Assembly (NCBI GenBank): GCA_945787845.1 | Contig: CALZJH010000004.1 | Span: 226,983-290,982, forward strand | Length of the DNA stretch: 64,000 nt | Reading direction: 5' to 3' | From: an uncultured Woeseiaceae bacterium | GTDB taxonomy: Bacteria; Pseudomonadota; Gammaproteobacteria; Steroidobacterales; Woeseiaceae | Shown: positions 25,714-40,226 of the stretch, in pieces | Layout of the letters: every line of letters begins with the position of its first letter | Numbering within the stretch: position 1 is the stretch's first letter | Notes under the pieces: generated by a model | The model's input: the letters and a program-made list of their open reading frames with translations, nothing else | Told to the model about the DNA's origin: nothing | Databases searched by the model: none | Made by a program: the position numbers and the translations under genes

Positions 25714-26778
25714 ATGTCGGCAGAAGCGTCCAAACCAGTACCCAACGATCGCGGTCAACACCTGTTGCGCGTGCTGATCCAGCGCTATATCCGCGACGGC
25801 CATCCTGTCGGGTCGCGGACCCTGTCCAAAGACTCGGGCTTAGACCTCAGTCCTGCGACTATTCGTAACGTCATGGCTGATCTCGAGGAGATGGGCCTGG
25901 TGTCCGCGCCACACACGTCGGCGGGTCGCGTGCCGACGCCGCAGGGCTACCGCATGTTCGTGGACACGCTCGTGCGCTACCGGCAGCCCGGCGACAGCGA
26001 TATCCAGCGTATCCGAACGCAGCTGAAAGGGAAGTTTGAAAGCGCGGGTGCGCTGGTCAGTTCGGTCTCGAGCATGCTGTCCGACTTCACGAGAATGGCC
26101 GGCGTGGTCACGGTGCCCCGCGCGCCGAAGGTCGCTTTGCGGCAGATCGAGTTCCTGCCGTTGTCCGAGAACCGCGTGCTCGTGATCCTGGTCGTCAATG
26201 ACACGGATGTGCAAAATCGAATTCTGCACACGGATCGCAACTACACGGCGTCGGAGCTGCAACAGGCCCAGAACTTCATCAATGAACACTATGCGGGCAC
26301 CGACCTGCACACCGTGCGCGAAAAGCTGCTCGAAGACCTCGACCAGACGCGCGATTCGATGAACCAGGCCATGCACGACATTATCGCGGTCGCGCATGCG
26401 GCGATGGGCAAGGCCGAGCATCCCGACGAGGAATACGTGCTGGCCGGCGAAACCAACCTGATGAGCTTTGCCGAGCTCTCGGACGTCGATACCCTGCGGC
26501 GGCTGTTCGACGCGTTCTCGCACAAGCGCCTGATCCTCGACCTCCTGGACCGGAGTATCAACGCCGATGGCGTCCGGATCTTTATCGGCGAGGAGTCGGG
26601 TTACGGCATCCTCGACGATTGCAGCGTGGTCACGGCACCGTATCGGGTCGACGACGACACCATCGGTGTTCTCGGCGTTATCGGGCCGACGCGCATGGCC
26701 TACGACCGGGTAGTGCCCATTGTTGACGTTACGGCGCGACTCCTCGAGTCGGCCCTCGGCCAAGGTAACCAGGGCTAG
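25714..26778 (+). CDS. hrcA: Heat-inducible transcription repressor HrcA
   Basis: This 354-residue protein is the expected length. The N-terminal winged helix (LLRVLIQRYIRDGHPVGSRT, with SPATIRNVMADLEEMGLVSA) carries the DNA-binding half. The HrcA signature PHTSAGRVPTPQGYRMFVDT follows, then GAF-like and inserted dimerisation regions, ending ITARLLESALG-like (DVTARLLESALGQGNQG). HrcA binds CIRCE operators. I see no CIRCE sequence before hrcA, grpE or dnaK in this window, so its target is presumably elsewhere, such as groESL. grpE follows 121 bases later. Confidence 0.93.
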   Translation: MSAEASKPVPNDRGQHLLRVLIQRYIRDGHPVGSRTLSKDSGLDLSPATIRNVMADLEEMGLVSAPHTSAGRVPTPQGYRMFVDTLVRYRQPGDSDIQRIRTQLKGKFESAGALVSSVSSMLSDFTRMAGVVTVPRAPKVALRQIEFLPLSENRVLVILVVNDTDVQNRILHTDRNYTASELQQAQNFINEHYAGTDLHTVREKLLEDLDQTRDSMNQAMHDIIAVAHAAMGKAEHPDEEYVLAGETNLMSFAELSDVDTLRRLFDAFSHKRLILDLLDRSINADGVRIFIGEESGYGILDDCSVVTAPYRVDDDTIGVLGVIGPTRMAYDRVVPIVDVTARLLESALGQGNQG

Positions 26779-26797
26779 AAAAAAAAACCGCGTATCT

Positions 26798-26825
26798 CTT
26801 GATATTTCCGTGCCGGTCCCCAAAC
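26798..26825 (+). promoter_or_regulatory. Candidate sigma-32 promoter for grpE
   Basis: CTTGATA (26798-26804) and CCCCAAAC (26818-26825) are separated by 13 bases. This matches the heat-shock sigma-32 consensus CTTGAAA-N11-15-CCCCATNT with one mismatch in the -35 box. The start of grpE (26900) is 75 bases downstream of the -10 element. Confidence 0.7.
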
Positions 26826-26899
26826 TGCGCACATCGATTTTGACGTCTGCTGGCCAGACCCGCCGAAAAACGCGGCAACTTACTGATTTGGAGCACGAA

Positions 26900-27451
26900 A
26901 TGAACGCGGAACGCCCTGAAGAGGCTGCCCCCGAGTTGCAGGAGGATGCGCAAACGCCCGATGCGGAGCCCGAGCAGGAGGCCGGCGCCGAGTCGCAGGA
27001 CCCCGAAACGGTCCTCGCCGAACTGCAGGCCAAGGCCGATGAAAACTGGGAGCGCTACCTGCGCGCGTCAGCGGAAATCGAGAATGTCCGCAAGCGGGCC
27101 GGCCGTGACGTCGAAAACGCGCACAAATTTGCGCTCGAACGCTTCGGCAAGGAACTACTGGCCGTCAAGGACACGCTCGAGATGGGGCTGGCTGTCGAGG
27201 GCGCCAGTGTCGAGAGCCTGCTCGAAGGCAGCAATGCGACCCTGAAGCTGCTCGGTTCAACAATGGAGCGCTTCGGCATCGTCGAGGTGGATCCCGCCGG
27301 CGAACCCTTCGATCCGGAATTCCACGAGGCCATCAGCATGCAGCCATCCGATGACGTCGAGCCTGGCTCGGTCATGACGGTCGTGCAGAAGGGCTATACG
27401 CTGAATGGGCGCCTGCTGCGTCCTGCCATGGTGATCGTCGCGGCGGAGTAA
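26900..27451 (+). CDS. grpE: Nucleotide exchange factor GrpE
   Basis: This 183-residue protein has an acidic, Glu-rich N-terminus (MNAERPEEAAPELQEDAQTP) followed by the long GrpE helix (LRASAEIENVRKRAGRDVEN). The C-terminal beta domain contains FGIVEVDPAGEPFDPEFHEA and a final GRLLRPAMVIVA. It releases ADP from DnaK. The ATG at 26900 is preceded by GGAG with 6-base spacing (26890-26893); in-frame sequence further upstream is non-coding. It has its own candidate sigma-32 promoter. hrcA is 121 bases upstream and dnaK follows 118 bases later. Confidence 0.96.
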   Translation: MNAERPEEAAPELQEDAQTPDAEPEQEAGAESQDPETVLAELQAKADENWERYLRASAEIENVRKRAGRDVENAHKFALERFGKELLAVKDTLEMGLAVEGASVESLLEGSNATLKLLGSTMERFGIVEVDPAGEPFDPEFHEAISMQPSDDVEPGSVMTVVQKGYTLNGRLLRPAMVIVAAE

Positions 27452-27495
27452 TCGGCGAAACCCGGTGCCAAACGGCCAAAAAATGCGCGCAAGCG

Positions 27496-27523
27496 CTTGA
27501 AACATGGGGTCCAGCCCCCACCT
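27496..27523 (+). promoter_or_regulatory. Sigma-32-type promoter for dnaK
   Basis: CTTGAAA (27496-27502) and CCCCACCT (27516-27523) are 13 bases apart; the first box is a perfect match to the sigma-32 -35 consensus and the second differs from CCCCATNT at one fixed position. The dnaK ATG is at 27570, leaving a leader of about 40 bases. Confidence 0.85.
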
Positions 27524-27569
27524 ATCAGCCAGTTTTACGAATTTCCACGAGATTTTGTAGCAAGATATC

Positions 27570-29489
<1,920 letters not shown>

Positions 29490-29499
29490 CCCCCGAAGC

Positions 29500-29538
29500 G
29501 TGGTCAGAGCCCTTGGAGCAAGGGCTCTGGCCACTTTT
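29500..29538 (+). terminator. Stem-loop with U-run between dnaK and dnaJ
   Basis: Two 16-base arms (29500-29515 and 29519-29534) pair completely apart from one G-U position, around a three-base GAG loop, followed by TTTT (29535-29538). It begins 10 bases after the dnaK stop and ends 12 bases before the dnaJ ATG. It looks like an intrinsic terminator or attenuator that would reduce dnaJ expression relative to dnaK; it could also protect the dnaK mRNA 3' end. Confidence 0.8.
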
Positions 29539-29550
29539 AGTTGAGCAGGC

Positions 29551-30690
29551 ATGGCAAAGCGCGATTACTACGAAATTCTGGGCGTCTCGAAATCGGCTTC
29601 GGCCGACGAGATCAAGAAGGCGTATCGCCGTCTTGCCATGAAGCACCATCCGGACCGCAACAAGGACGACGGCGGCGCTTCCGAGGATAAGTTCAAGGAG
29701 GCTAAGGAAGCCTACGAAGTCCTCAAGGACACGGAGAAGCGGGCGGCCTACGACCAGTTCGGCCACGACGGCCTGCGCGCCGGTGCGGGCGGCCAGGGTG
29801 GATTCGGCGCCGAAGGCTTCGGCGATATCTTCGGCGATGTGTTTGGCGACATTTTCGGCGGTGGCCGACGCGGCGGCGGTGGCGGCCCGCAGGTATTCCG
29901 GGGTGCGGACCTTGGGTATGAGCTCAAGCTCGACCTCGAGATGGCCGTTGCCGGTGATAGCGTTACCATCGATGTGCCGACGCAAATCACCTGTGATACC
30001 TGCAGTGGGAGCGGCGCCAGGAAAGGTAGCGATCCGGTGCAGTGCACGACCTGTGGCGGCGTTGGCCAGGTCCGGATGCAGCAGGGCTTCTTCTCGATCC
30101 AGCAGACGTGCCCGGCCTGTAAGGGCGCCGGCACGACGATTTCCGATCCCTGCAACGATTGTCACGGGCGGGGCCGGGTCCGCAAGACGCGTACACTCTC
30201 CGTGAAAGTCCCGGCCGGTGTCGATGACGGCGATCGAATTCGTTTGTCGGGCGAAGGCGAAGCCGGGCGTAATGGCGGGCCGTCAGGAGACCTGTACGTC
30301 GAAATCCGCGTCAAGCCCCACAAGATCTTTGAGCGGGAGGGTTCCAATCTTGCCTGTGAAGTGCCGGTCAGCATCGCGACCGCGACGCTGGGCGGCGAGG
30401 TTGAGTTGCCGACGCTCGACGGCACCGTATCTCTGAAGGTCCCTTCCGGCACGCAGTCGGGGAAAGTCTTCAGGCTGCGCGGCAAGGGCGTGACCACGGT
30501 GCGCGACCCGCGCCAGGGCGACCTGTTCGCCACGGTATCGGTCGAAACGCCCGTTAACCTGACAAGCGAGCAAAAGGATCTGCTGGCAAAATTCGATAAA
30601 TCGCTGCGCGCGGGTGGCGACAAGCACAGTCCGCGGGCCGACAGCTGGATCGACACGGTCAAGCGGTTCTTCGAGCGCATCAGTCAATGA
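29551..30690 (+). CDS. dnaJ: Co-chaperone DnaJ (Hsp40)
   Basis: This 379-residue type I J-protein has all domains in order. The J domain carries the HPD motif ([12 protein letters not shown]), and a Gly/Phe-rich stretch ([20 protein letters not shown]) follows. Four zinc-finger repeats CxxCxGxG ([36 protein letters not shown]) come next, then the C-terminal substrate-binding domains. It stimulates DnaK ATPase and presents substrates. Its stop overlaps the dapB start (ATGA). A strong stem-loop separates it from dnaK. Confidence 0.98.
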   Translation: MAKRDYYEILGVSKSASADEIKKAYRRLAMKHHPDRNKDDGGASEDKFKEAKEAYEVLKDTEKRAAYDQFGHDGLRAGAGGQGGFGAEGFGDIFGDVFGDIFGGGRRGGGGGPQVFRGADLGYELKLDLEMAVAGDSVTIDVPTQITCDTCSGSGARKGSDPVQCTTCGGVGQVRMQQGFFSIQQTCPACKGAGTTISDPCNDCHGRGRVRKTRTLSVKVPAGVDDGDRIRLSGEGEAGRNGGPSGDLYVEIRVKPHKIFEREGSNLACEVPVSIATATLGGEVELPTLDGTVSLKVPSGTQSGKVFRLRGKGVTTVRDPRQGDLFATVSVETPVNLTSEQKDLLAKFDKSLRAGGDKHSPRADSWIDTVKRFFERISQ

Positions 30691-31388
30691 TTCAGGATCA
30701 CTCCGTGATTCGTATCGTCATCGCGGGAGCGGGGCGCATGGGCCAGGCGATCGCTGCCCGGCTCAACGCTCAGGATGACCTGGAACTCGTTGGCACCTGG
30801 CAGCGTGGTGATGATCTGGCGACGCTGGTGGCCGCCAGCGACGTCGTTATCGATTTCAGCCTCCCGGACGGCACGATGCAGGTGCTCGACGCCGTGACGG
30901 AACACGCCAGGCCGCTTGTGTGTGGCGTGAGCGGCCTTGACGATGCGCAGATGGCGCGCCTGGACGAGGCGGCGACCCGGATCCCCGTTGTTTACGACCG
31001 CAACATGAGTCTCGGCATCGCGGTGCTGGAACACTCCGTCCGCGAGGCCGCGAGAACCCTTGGTCAGGACTTCGATATTCGCATTTCCGAAGTGCATCAC
31101 GTCCACAAGAAGGATGCGCCATCCGGCACTGCCCTCAAGCTGGGCGAGGCCGCAGCCGAGGCGCGTGGCGAGTCGGGAACCGGGGCAGTAACATTCGAGA
31201 GCGAGCGCCGGGGCGAGGTGCCTGGTGATCATGAGGTCGTCATGCGGTCCGCTACGGAGTCACTGACGTTTGCACACAGCGTCACGACCCGCCAGGTGTT
31301 CGCTGATGGCGCGCTTCGCGCGGCACGCTGGATTGCGGGCAAGTCGCCCGGACGCTACGCGATGAGCGACGTTCTGTTCCGGAACTGA
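30687..31388 (+). CDS. dapB: 4-hydroxy-tetrahydrodipicolinate reductase DapB
   Basis: This 233-residue protein makes tetrahydrodipicolinate for lysine and diaminopimelate. It has the dinucleotide motif [12 protein letters not shown], the loop [12 protein letters not shown], and the catalytic [20 protein letters not shown] (His-His pair and the Lys of KDAPSGTA). The usual length is about 265-275. It lacks roughly 20 residues between the first Rossmann strand and the VIDFS strand, and is also trimmed before the final helix (compare [20 protein letters not shown]). Catalytic residues are intact. It overlaps dnaJ by four bases (ATGA). Confidence 0.92.
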   Translation: MIQDHSVIRIVIAGAGRMGQAIAARLNAQDDLELVGTWQRGDDLATLVAASDVVIDFSLPDGTMQVLDAVTEHARPLVCGVSGLDDAQMARLDEAATRIPVVYDRNMSLGIAVLEHSVREAARTLGQDFDIRISEVHHVHKKDAPSGTALKLGEAAAEARGESGTGAVTFESERRGEVPGDHEVVMRSATESLTFAHSVTTRQVFADGALRAARWIAGKSPGRYAMSDVLFRN

Positions 31389-31491
31389 GCCCGGACCTTC
31401 GATATTTTCGAAAAAACGCCGTGTTTAGTCTGGCGCGCGCAATCGACCTTCAGTAAACTACGCCGGATCGCTGGGCGGTCAGCGAAACTTC

Positions 31492-31517
31492 AAGCGGAAG
31501 GTCATGTCCTTCCGCTT
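31492..31517 (+). promoter_or_regulatory. Hairpin in the carA leader
   Basis: AAGCGGAAGG and CCTTCCGCTT form a perfect 10-base stem around a TCATGT loop. It is followed by TGTTGC, not a clean U-run, so it is a weak terminator for dapB or a leader structure in carA. It sits in the 204-base gap between dapB and carA, which otherwise shows no recognised element. Confidence 0.5.
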
Positions 31518-31592
31518 TGTTGCATCTAAAACAGACGCAACCTTAGCTGGTCCGCAGGTGGTCGCCATCGGAACCACTATTGAGGGTCGCGT

Positions 31593-32750
31593 TTGAGCAC
31601 TCCAGCGATACTTGCACTACAGGACGGCACCGTCTTCCACGGTACCTCGATCGGCGCCGATGGGCAGACGATCGGCGAAGTCGTTTTCAATACAGCCATG
31701 ACCGGGTACCAGGAAATCCTGACGGACCCATCCTATTGTCGTCAGATCGTGACGCTGACGTACCCGCACGTCGGCAATACCGGCACCAACAGTGAAGACA
31801 TGGAGTCCTCGAGCATCCATGCGTCCGGTCTGATCATCCGCGACAGCTCCATGCTGACGAGTAGCTGGCGATCCGAGCGTTCGTTTAGCGACTTTCTGAA
31901 GCAGGGCGATACGGTCGCCATCGCCGACATCGACACACGCAAGCTCACCCGCATCATCCGCGAGAAAGGCGCACAGTCGGGCTGCATCATGACCGGTCAC
32001 CAGGACAGTGAGACGGCGATTACGCATGCGCGCAAGTTTCCGGGCATCGCCGGGGTGGACCTCGCGAAGTTTGTGACGACGAATCAGTCTTATCAGTGGT
32101 GCCATGGCACCTCGTTTGGAAAACCGCAGCGCATCATGAGCCGGCGGATAGCGCCCTATCACGTCGTGGCCTACGATTTTGGCGTAAAGCGCAACATCCT
32201 GCGGCTGCTGTCCGATCTCGATTGTCGGCTGACCGTTGTCCCGGCGACAACGAGCGCCGATGAGGTTTTTGCGCTGACGCCTGATGGCGTGTTTCTTTCC
32301 AACGGGCCGGGAGATCCCGAGCCCTGCGAGTACGCGATTACGGCGATCAAGGAGTTCCTGGCGAAGGGCATTCCGGTTTTCGGCATCTGTCTCGGCCATC
32401 AGCTGCTGGCGCTCGCGGCCGGCGCGAAGACTGAAAAGATGAAGTTCGGCCACCACGGCGCCAATCATCCGGTCCAGGACCTCGGGACGGGACAGGTCAT
32501 GATCACGAGCCAGAATCACGGTTTTGCCGTCGACGAGTCGACGTTACCCGACAACGTCGAGACGACGCACCGGTCGCTGTTTGACGGCACGCTGCAGGGC
32601 ATCGCGTTTAAGGACCGCCCAGCATTCAGCTTCCAGGGACACCCGGAAGCCAGCCCGGGTCCACACGACTTGCTGCCGCTGTTCGAACGTTTTATCCAGC
32701 ACATGGACGCGCAGAAGAAATCAGGTCTGAAAGCCATGCTTTCGTCCTGA
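31593..32750 (+). CDS. carA: Carbamoyl-phosphate synthase small subunit
   Basis: This 385-residue glutamine amidotransferase subunit is of normal length. The N-terminal domain starts with [17 protein letters not shown] and [20 protein letters not shown]. The C-terminal class I GATase has the nucleophile in [15 protein letters not shown] and the catalytic pair in [13 protein letters not shown]. It supplies ammonia to CarB through a tunnel. The start codon is TTG (31593), preceded by a GAGGG Shine-Dalgarno. carB follows 22 bases later. The upstream leader has a 10-bp hairpin. Confidence 0.97.
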   Translation: MSTPAILALQDGTVFHGTSIGADGQTIGEVVFNTAMTGYQEILTDPSYCRQIVTLTYPHVGNTGTNSEDMESSSIHASGLIIRDSSMLTSSWRSERSFSDFLKQGDTVAIADIDTRKLTRIIREKGAQSGCIMTGHQDSETAITHARKFPGIAGVDLAKFVTTNQSYQWCHGTSFGKPQRIMSRRIAPYHVVAYDFGVKRNILRLLSDLDCRLTVVPATTSADEVFALTPDGVFLSNGPGDPEPCEYAITAIKEFLAKGIPVFGICLGHQLLALAAGAKTEKMKFGHHGANHPVQDLGTGQVMITSQNHGFAVDESTLPDNVETTHRSLFDGTLQGIAFKDRPAFSFQGHPEASPGPHDLLPLFERFIQHMDAQKKSGLKAMLSS

Positions 32751-32772
32751 CAGACCTGAAGACAGACCACAT

Positions 32773-35993
<3,221 letters not shown>

Positions 35994-35997
<4 letters not shown>

Positions 35998-36470
35998 GTA
36001 AGGTCCCGATGACCAGGCGCGGCTATGAGCTGCTGCAGCAAGAGCTGAAGAAACTCAAGAGCGAGGATCGGCCGGCGGTCATCAAAGCGATCGCGGAGGC
36101 ACGCGCGCACGGCGATCTCAAGGAAAACGCCGAATACCACGCTGCGAAAGATCAGCAGGGATTCATCGAAGCGCGGATCAAGGACATCGAGGGCAAGCTG
36201 TCGCACGTACAGGTTATCGACATTACGGAAATCGATGCGCGTGGCAAGATCATATTCGGCTCGACGGTCGTGATTCTCGACGAAGGCGCCGACAAGGAAA
36301 TCACCTACAAGATCGTTGGCGAAGACGAGGCCGATATCAAGCACGGTATGATTTCGTTCACGTCGCCGATAGCGCGCGCCCTGATAGGCAAGAATGAAGG
36401 TGACGAAATCGAGTTCCAGGCGCCGGACGGGCTGAAGACGTTTGAGGTGCTGGAAGTGCGCTACGAGTAA
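35994..36470 (+). CDS. greA: Transcription elongation factor GreA
   Basis: This 158-residue protein begins [20 protein letters not shown] at the ATG 35994, which overlaps the carB stop (ATGA). The coiled-coil N-terminal half has the acidic tip region ([20 protein letters not shown]), and the C-terminal FKBP-like half has [20 protein letters not shown] and a final [20 protein letters not shown]. It rescues backtracked RNA polymerase. carAB-greA is a common gammaproteobacterial order. It is convergent with yhbY, with only 3 bases between the stops and no terminator. Confidence 0.97.
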
Positions 36471-36473
36471 CGG

Positions 36474-36782
36474 CTAGTTCGCGGGCAGACGGATGCGCTT
36501 TTCGGGTTTCTTCCTGAGATTCTGGCGGAACAGTAACGCGACATTGCCAATCCGCTGGACCAGGACGGCCGAACTGTCGGCGCAGAGTTTGTCGATAATG
36601 GCGTCGCGGGTATCGCGGTCTCCAACACGCACCCGGACCTTGATGAGTTCGTGGTGTCTGAGCGTACTTTCGTACTCGGCCAGCACGGATTCAGACAGGC
36701 CGGCGTCGCCGACCATAACCAGCGGTTTCAACTGGTGACCCAGACCGCGGAGGTATTTCTTCTGGTGTTCGCTAAGATTCAT
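36474..36782 (-). CDS. yhbY: YhbY-family RNA-binding protein (CRM domain)
   Basis: This 102-residue CRM-domain protein starts MNLSEHQKKYLRGLGHQLKP at the ATG 36782; a longer in-frame extension is hydrophobic and non-homologous and was rejected. The GxxG loop region is VMVGDAGLSESVLAEYESTL, and the C-terminal half has VLVQRIGNVALLFRQ. It is associated with the pre-50S ribosome. It is divergent from rlmE, with 23 bases between the two starts, so they share a short promoter region. This pairing is typical. Confidence 0.94.
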   Translation of the reverse strand: MNLSEHQKKYLRGLGHQLKPLVMVGDAGLSESVLAEYESTLRHHELIKVRVRVGDRDTRDAIIDKLCADSSAVLVQRIGNVALLFRQNLRKKPEKRIRLPAN

Positions 36783-36805
36783 GGGCGCGAAGTGTAGCAG
36801 CAAAA

Positions 36806-37429
36806 ATGAGCAAACCAAGACGATCATCGGGCAGCTGGCGGGAACGCCAGGAGAAAGACCCTTACGTGCAGCGCGCCCGCAGGGAGGGGTGGCGCTCGCG
36901 TGCCGTTTTCAAGCTCGAGGAGATCGACAGCAAGGAGCGGTTGCTCAAGGCGGGCATGGTGTGTGTGGACCTCGGGTCGGCACCCGGCAGCTGGAGCCAG
37001 TATGTGACGGCAACGCTAGGCGGCAGGGCCCGCGTCGTCGCGGTGGACCTGCTGGCCATGGATGCGCTGCCGGACGTGGAGTTCATACAGGGGGATTTCC
37101 AGGATGATGCCGTGTTCGAGCAATTGCTCGAGTCCGCGGGAGCCGGGGGTGCAGACCTTGTAATGAGCGATATGGCCCCCAATATCAGCGGAACGAGGGC
37201 CGTAGACCAGCCACGCTCAATGTACCTCGTGGAACTGGCGCTGGATATGGCGCGAAGAGTCCTCAAACCTGGGGGGAGCTTCGTCTGTAAGGTATTCCAG
37301 GGAGAGGGTTTCGATGACTTCGTCCGCGAAGCACGGAACTCTTTTGCACGAGTGCGGGTCATCAAACCCAAGGCCTCGCGCGCCGGTAGCCGTGAGGTCT
37401 ATTTGGTAGCGAGAAACTTCTCTTTATAG
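36806..37429 (+). CDS. rlmE: 23S rRNA (uridine-2'-O) methyltransferase RlmE (FtsJ)
   Basis: This 207-residue methyltransferase has SAM motif [20 protein letters not shown], a conserved [13 protein letters not shown], and the final [15 protein letters not shown] with [14 protein letters not shown]. The K-D-K-E tetrad of RrmJ is recognisable (Lys in FKLEEID, Asp in SDMAPN, Lys in KVFQGEG, Glu in SREVYLVA). It methylates U2552 in the 23S A-loop late in 50S assembly. ftsH follows 13 bases later, as in E. coli. Confidence 0.96.
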   Translation: MSKPRRSSGSWRERQEKDPYVQRARREGWRSRAVFKLEEIDSKERLLKAGMVCVDLGSAPGSWSQYVTATLGGRARVVAVDLLAMDALPDVEFIQGDFQDDAVFEQLLESAGAGGADLVMSDMAPNISGTRAVDQPRSMYLVELALDMARRVLKPGGSFVCKVFQGEGFDDFVREARNSFARVRVIKPKASRAGSREVYLVARNFSL

Positions 37430-37442
37430 TAGCGTCATAGCC

Positions 37443-39371
37443 GTGAATGATTTAACCAAAAATATACTTGTCTTCATCGTCATCATCGTCGTCTTGCTGT
37501 CGGTGGTGGAGGGCCTGTCGGGCGTAAACCCCAGCCAGCCGCAGAAGAAGGACTATTCCGAATTCCAGACGGCGGTTATGGCCGGGCAGGTGTCTACCGT
37601 CATTTTTGACGGGCAGCAGATTCGCTACGGCACCTCCGACAATCCGCAGTTCTATACCATCAACCCCGAGACCGACAACACGGTGCTCATCGGCGAGCTG
37701 ATGAAGCAAAACGTGAAGATTTCGGCGGCTGAGCCCAAGACTCAGGGCCTCCTGGGCCAATTGCTGATCAGTTCGTTCCCGATTCTGCTGTTGATTGGTG
37801 TCTGGATCTACTTTATGCGGCAGATGCAGGGTGGCGGCGGCGGCAGGGGTGCCATGTCCTTCGGCAAGAGCAAGGCGCGATTGCTGGGCGAAGACCAGGT
37901 CGGCGTGACGTTTGCGGACGTAGCCGGCATTGACGAGGCCAAGGCCGAGGTTTCTGAGGTGGTCGATTTCCTTAAGGATCCGAGCAAGTTCCAGCGGCTG
38001 GGCGGCAAGATCCCCAAGGGGGTGCTGATGGTCGGGCCGCCGGGTACGGGTAAGACCCTGCTTGCGAGGGCGATTGCCGGTGAGGCCAAGGTGCCTTTCT
38101 TCACAATTTCGGGCTCCGACTTTGTCGAGATGTTTGTCGGTGTGGGTGCATCCCGCGTGCGCGACATGTTCGACCAGGCCAAGAAGCAGGCGCCCTGCAT
38201 CATCTTCATTGACGAACTCGATGCCGTAGGACGCCATCGTGGCGCCGGGCTCGGTGGGGGGCACGACGAGCGCGAGCAGACACTGAACCAGATGCTCGTC
38301 GAAATGGACGGGTTTGAGGGCAGTGAGGGCATCATCGTTATTGCAGCCACTAACCGGCCCGACGTCCTGGACCCGGCCCTGCTGCGCCCGGGGCGCTTCG
38401 ATCGCCAGGTCGTGGTGCCGCTCCCGGACGTGCGCGGCCGCGAGCTCATTCTGAAAGTCCACATGCGCAAGGTGCCGCTGGGTGACGATGTTCGTCCCGG
38501 CATTATTGCCCGCGGTACGCCCGGATTCTCGGGTGCCGACCTGGCCAATCTCGTGAACGAGGCGGCCCTGTTTGCAGCGCGTGCCAACAAGCGCGTCGTG
38601 AGCATGGACGAGTTCGAGAAGGCCAAGGACAAGATCATGATGGGTGCCGAAAGGCGCTCGATGGTCATGAGCGAAGAAGAGAAGCTCAATACCGCGTATC
38701 ACGAAGCCGGTCATGCGATTGTCGGCTACCTGGTTCCCGAGCACGACCCTGTCTACAAGGTCACGATTATTCCGCGCGGCAGGGCGCTGGGCGTGACCAT
38801 GTACCTGCCCGAGGAAGATCGCTACAGCATGTCGCGGAAACGCCTCGAGAGCAGTATTTCCAGCCTGTTTGGCGGCCGAATTGCCGAAGAGATGATCAAC
38901 GGCATCGACGGCGTGACGACGGGCGCGTCGAATGACATCGAGCGCGCGACCGAGATTGCCCGCAACATGGTGACCAAGTGGGGTCTTTCGGATCGCCTCG
39001 GCCCGCTGACCTACAGCGAGGATGACGGCGAGGTCTTCCTGGGCCGTTCCGTCACGCAGCACAAGCAGGTGTCGGATGACACGGCGCATGCTATCGACGA
39101 GGAAGTTCGACGCATCATTGACTCCAATTACGAGCGAGCGAAGAACCTGCTCCAGGAGAACATCGACAAGCTACACGCGATGGCCAAGGCGCTCGTGAAG
39201 TTCGAGACCATTGGTGATGACCAGATCAGGGACATCATGGAAGGCCGCGAGCCGCGCCCGCCCGAAGACTGGGACGATTCCATCGACTCAACGACGCCCG
39301 GCGACGGTTCTGCTACGGCTGAGTCTGATGACGCGGCGGGCCAGATCGGCGAACCGGCAGGCGAGCACTAG
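37443..39371 (+). CDS. ftsH: ATP-dependent zinc metalloprotease FtsH
   Basis: This 642-residue membrane protein matches E. coli FtsH (644). Two transmembrane segments (residues 5-24 and about 100-122) flank a periplasmic domain. The AAA+ module has Walker A GPPGTGKT and Walker [13 protein letters not shown]. The peptidase site is the zinc motif [10 protein letters not shown]. It degrades membrane proteins, sigma-32 and LpxC. The start is GTG (37443), as an ATG in frame would cut the first helix. The acidic tail ([20 protein letters not shown]) is normal. Confidence 0.98.
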   Translation: MNDLTKNILVFIVIIVVLLSVVEGLSGVNPSQPQKKDYSEFQTAVMAGQVSTVIFDGQQIRYGTSDNPQFYTINPETDNTVLIGELMKQNVKISAAEPKTQGLLGQLLISSFPILLLIGVWIYFMRQMQGGGGGRGAMSFGKSKARLLGEDQVGVTFADVAGIDEAKAEVSEVVDFLKDPSKFQRLGGKIPKGVLMVGPPGTGKTLLARAIAGEAKVPFFTISGSDFVEMFVGVGASRVRDMFDQAKKQAPCIIFIDELDAVGRHRGAGLGGGHDEREQTLNQMLVEMDGFEGSEGIIVIAATNRPDVLDPALLRPGRFDRQVVVPLPDVRGRELILKVHMRKVPLGDDVRPGIIARGTPGFSGADLANLVNEAALFAARANKRVVSMDEFEKAKDKIMMGAERRSMVMSEEEKLNTAYHEAGHAIVGYLVPEHDPVYKVTIIPRGRALGVTMYLPEEDRYSMSRKRLESSISSLFGGRIAEEMINGIDGVTTGASNDIERATEIARNMVTKWGLSDRLGPLTYSEDDGEVFLGRSVTQHKQVSDDTAHAIDEEVRRIIDSNYERAKNLLQENIDKLHAMAKALVKFETIGDDQIRDIMEGREPRPPEDWDDSIDSTTPGDGSATAESDDAAGQIGEPAGEH

Positions 39372-39385
39372 ACACCTACTCACCC

Positions 39386-40210
39386 ATGCTGACACTGGGC
39401 TCCTTTAGTATCCCGGCGCCAGCCGTCATGGGGATCCTCAACGTCACGCCGGATTCGTTTTCGGATGGCGGTCGATTCGTGACGCCGGAAGTGGCGCTGC
39501 GCCAGGCGGCGACCATGGCCGAAGAAGGTGCAGCCATCCTCGATGTGGGTGGCGAGTCGACGCGCCCCGGCGCCGATAACGTGAGCGTGCAGCGCGAACT
39601 CGACCGCGTCATCCCGATTATTGAACGAGTCCGCTCGATCACCGATGCCGTCATCTCCATCGATACGAGCAAAGCGCTGGTCATGCGCGAGGCCGTTGCG
39701 GCCGGGGCGTCACTGATTAATGACGTTGGCGCGCTGCAAGGCGAGGGCGCGCTGGAGGCGGCTGTGGACCTGCAGGTCCCCGTGTGCCTGATGCACATGC
39801 GCGGCGAACCCCGAACCATGCAGGAAAACCCGGAGTACGACGACGTCGTTGCCGAGGTTGCGGCGTTTCTGGAGCAACGCATCCAGGCCTGTGTGGACGC
39901 CGGTCTGGGCGAGGAACTGACGATCGTGGATCCGGGATTCGGCTTTGGAAAAAAGCACCGCCACAATGTCGAGTTGCTGGCAAATCTGCGACAATTGCGC
40001 GTACGCGACCGGCCAATGCTGGTGGGGGTGTCGAGGAAATCGACGCTCGGGGAGCTGACACAACGCGACGTGCATGATCGCCTCCCGGCGAGCGTGGCGG
40101 CGGCGGTCGTAGCGATTTTGAATGGGGCTGATATCGTGCGGGCGCATGATGTGCAGGCTACCGTCGATGCGGTCAAGATCACGCGAGCGGTGATTGAGGC
40201 AGGCGAATAG
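39386..40210 (+). CDS. folP: Dihydropteroate synthase
   Basis: This 274-residue TIM-barrel enzyme has the DHPS blocks in order: VMGILNVTPDSFSDGGRF, AAILDVGGESTRPGAD, then INDVGALQGEGALE, CLMHMRGEPRTMQENPEYDD, DPGFGFGKKHRHNVELL and LVGVSRKSTLGELT. It makes 7,8-dihydropteroate for folate and is the sulfonamide target. ftsH ends 14 bases upstream, and glmM follows 16 bases downstream, giving the ftsH-folP-glmM order of E. coli. Confidence 0.97.
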   Translation: MLTLGSFSIPAPAVMGILNVTPDSFSDGGRFVTPEVALRQAATMAEEGAAILDVGGESTRPGADNVSVQRELDRVIPIIERVRSITDAVISIDTSKALVMREAVAAGASLINDVGALQGEGALEAAVDLQVPVCLMHMRGEPRTMQENPEYDDVVAEVAAFLEQRIQACVDAGLGEELTIVDPGFGFGKKHRHNVELLANLRQLRVRDRPMLVGVSRKSTLGELTQRDVHDRLPASVAAAVVAILNGADIVRAHDVQATVDAVKITRAVIEAGE

Positions 40211-40226
40211 GGCCAGAGAACAGATA

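Noticed and set aside
37452..39089. Long minus-strand open frame (545 codons) opposite ftsH
   Set aside because: It is antisense to a full-length, conserved FtsH gene, and its translation is His/Arg-rich without domain motifs. Open antisense frames are common in GC-rich genes.
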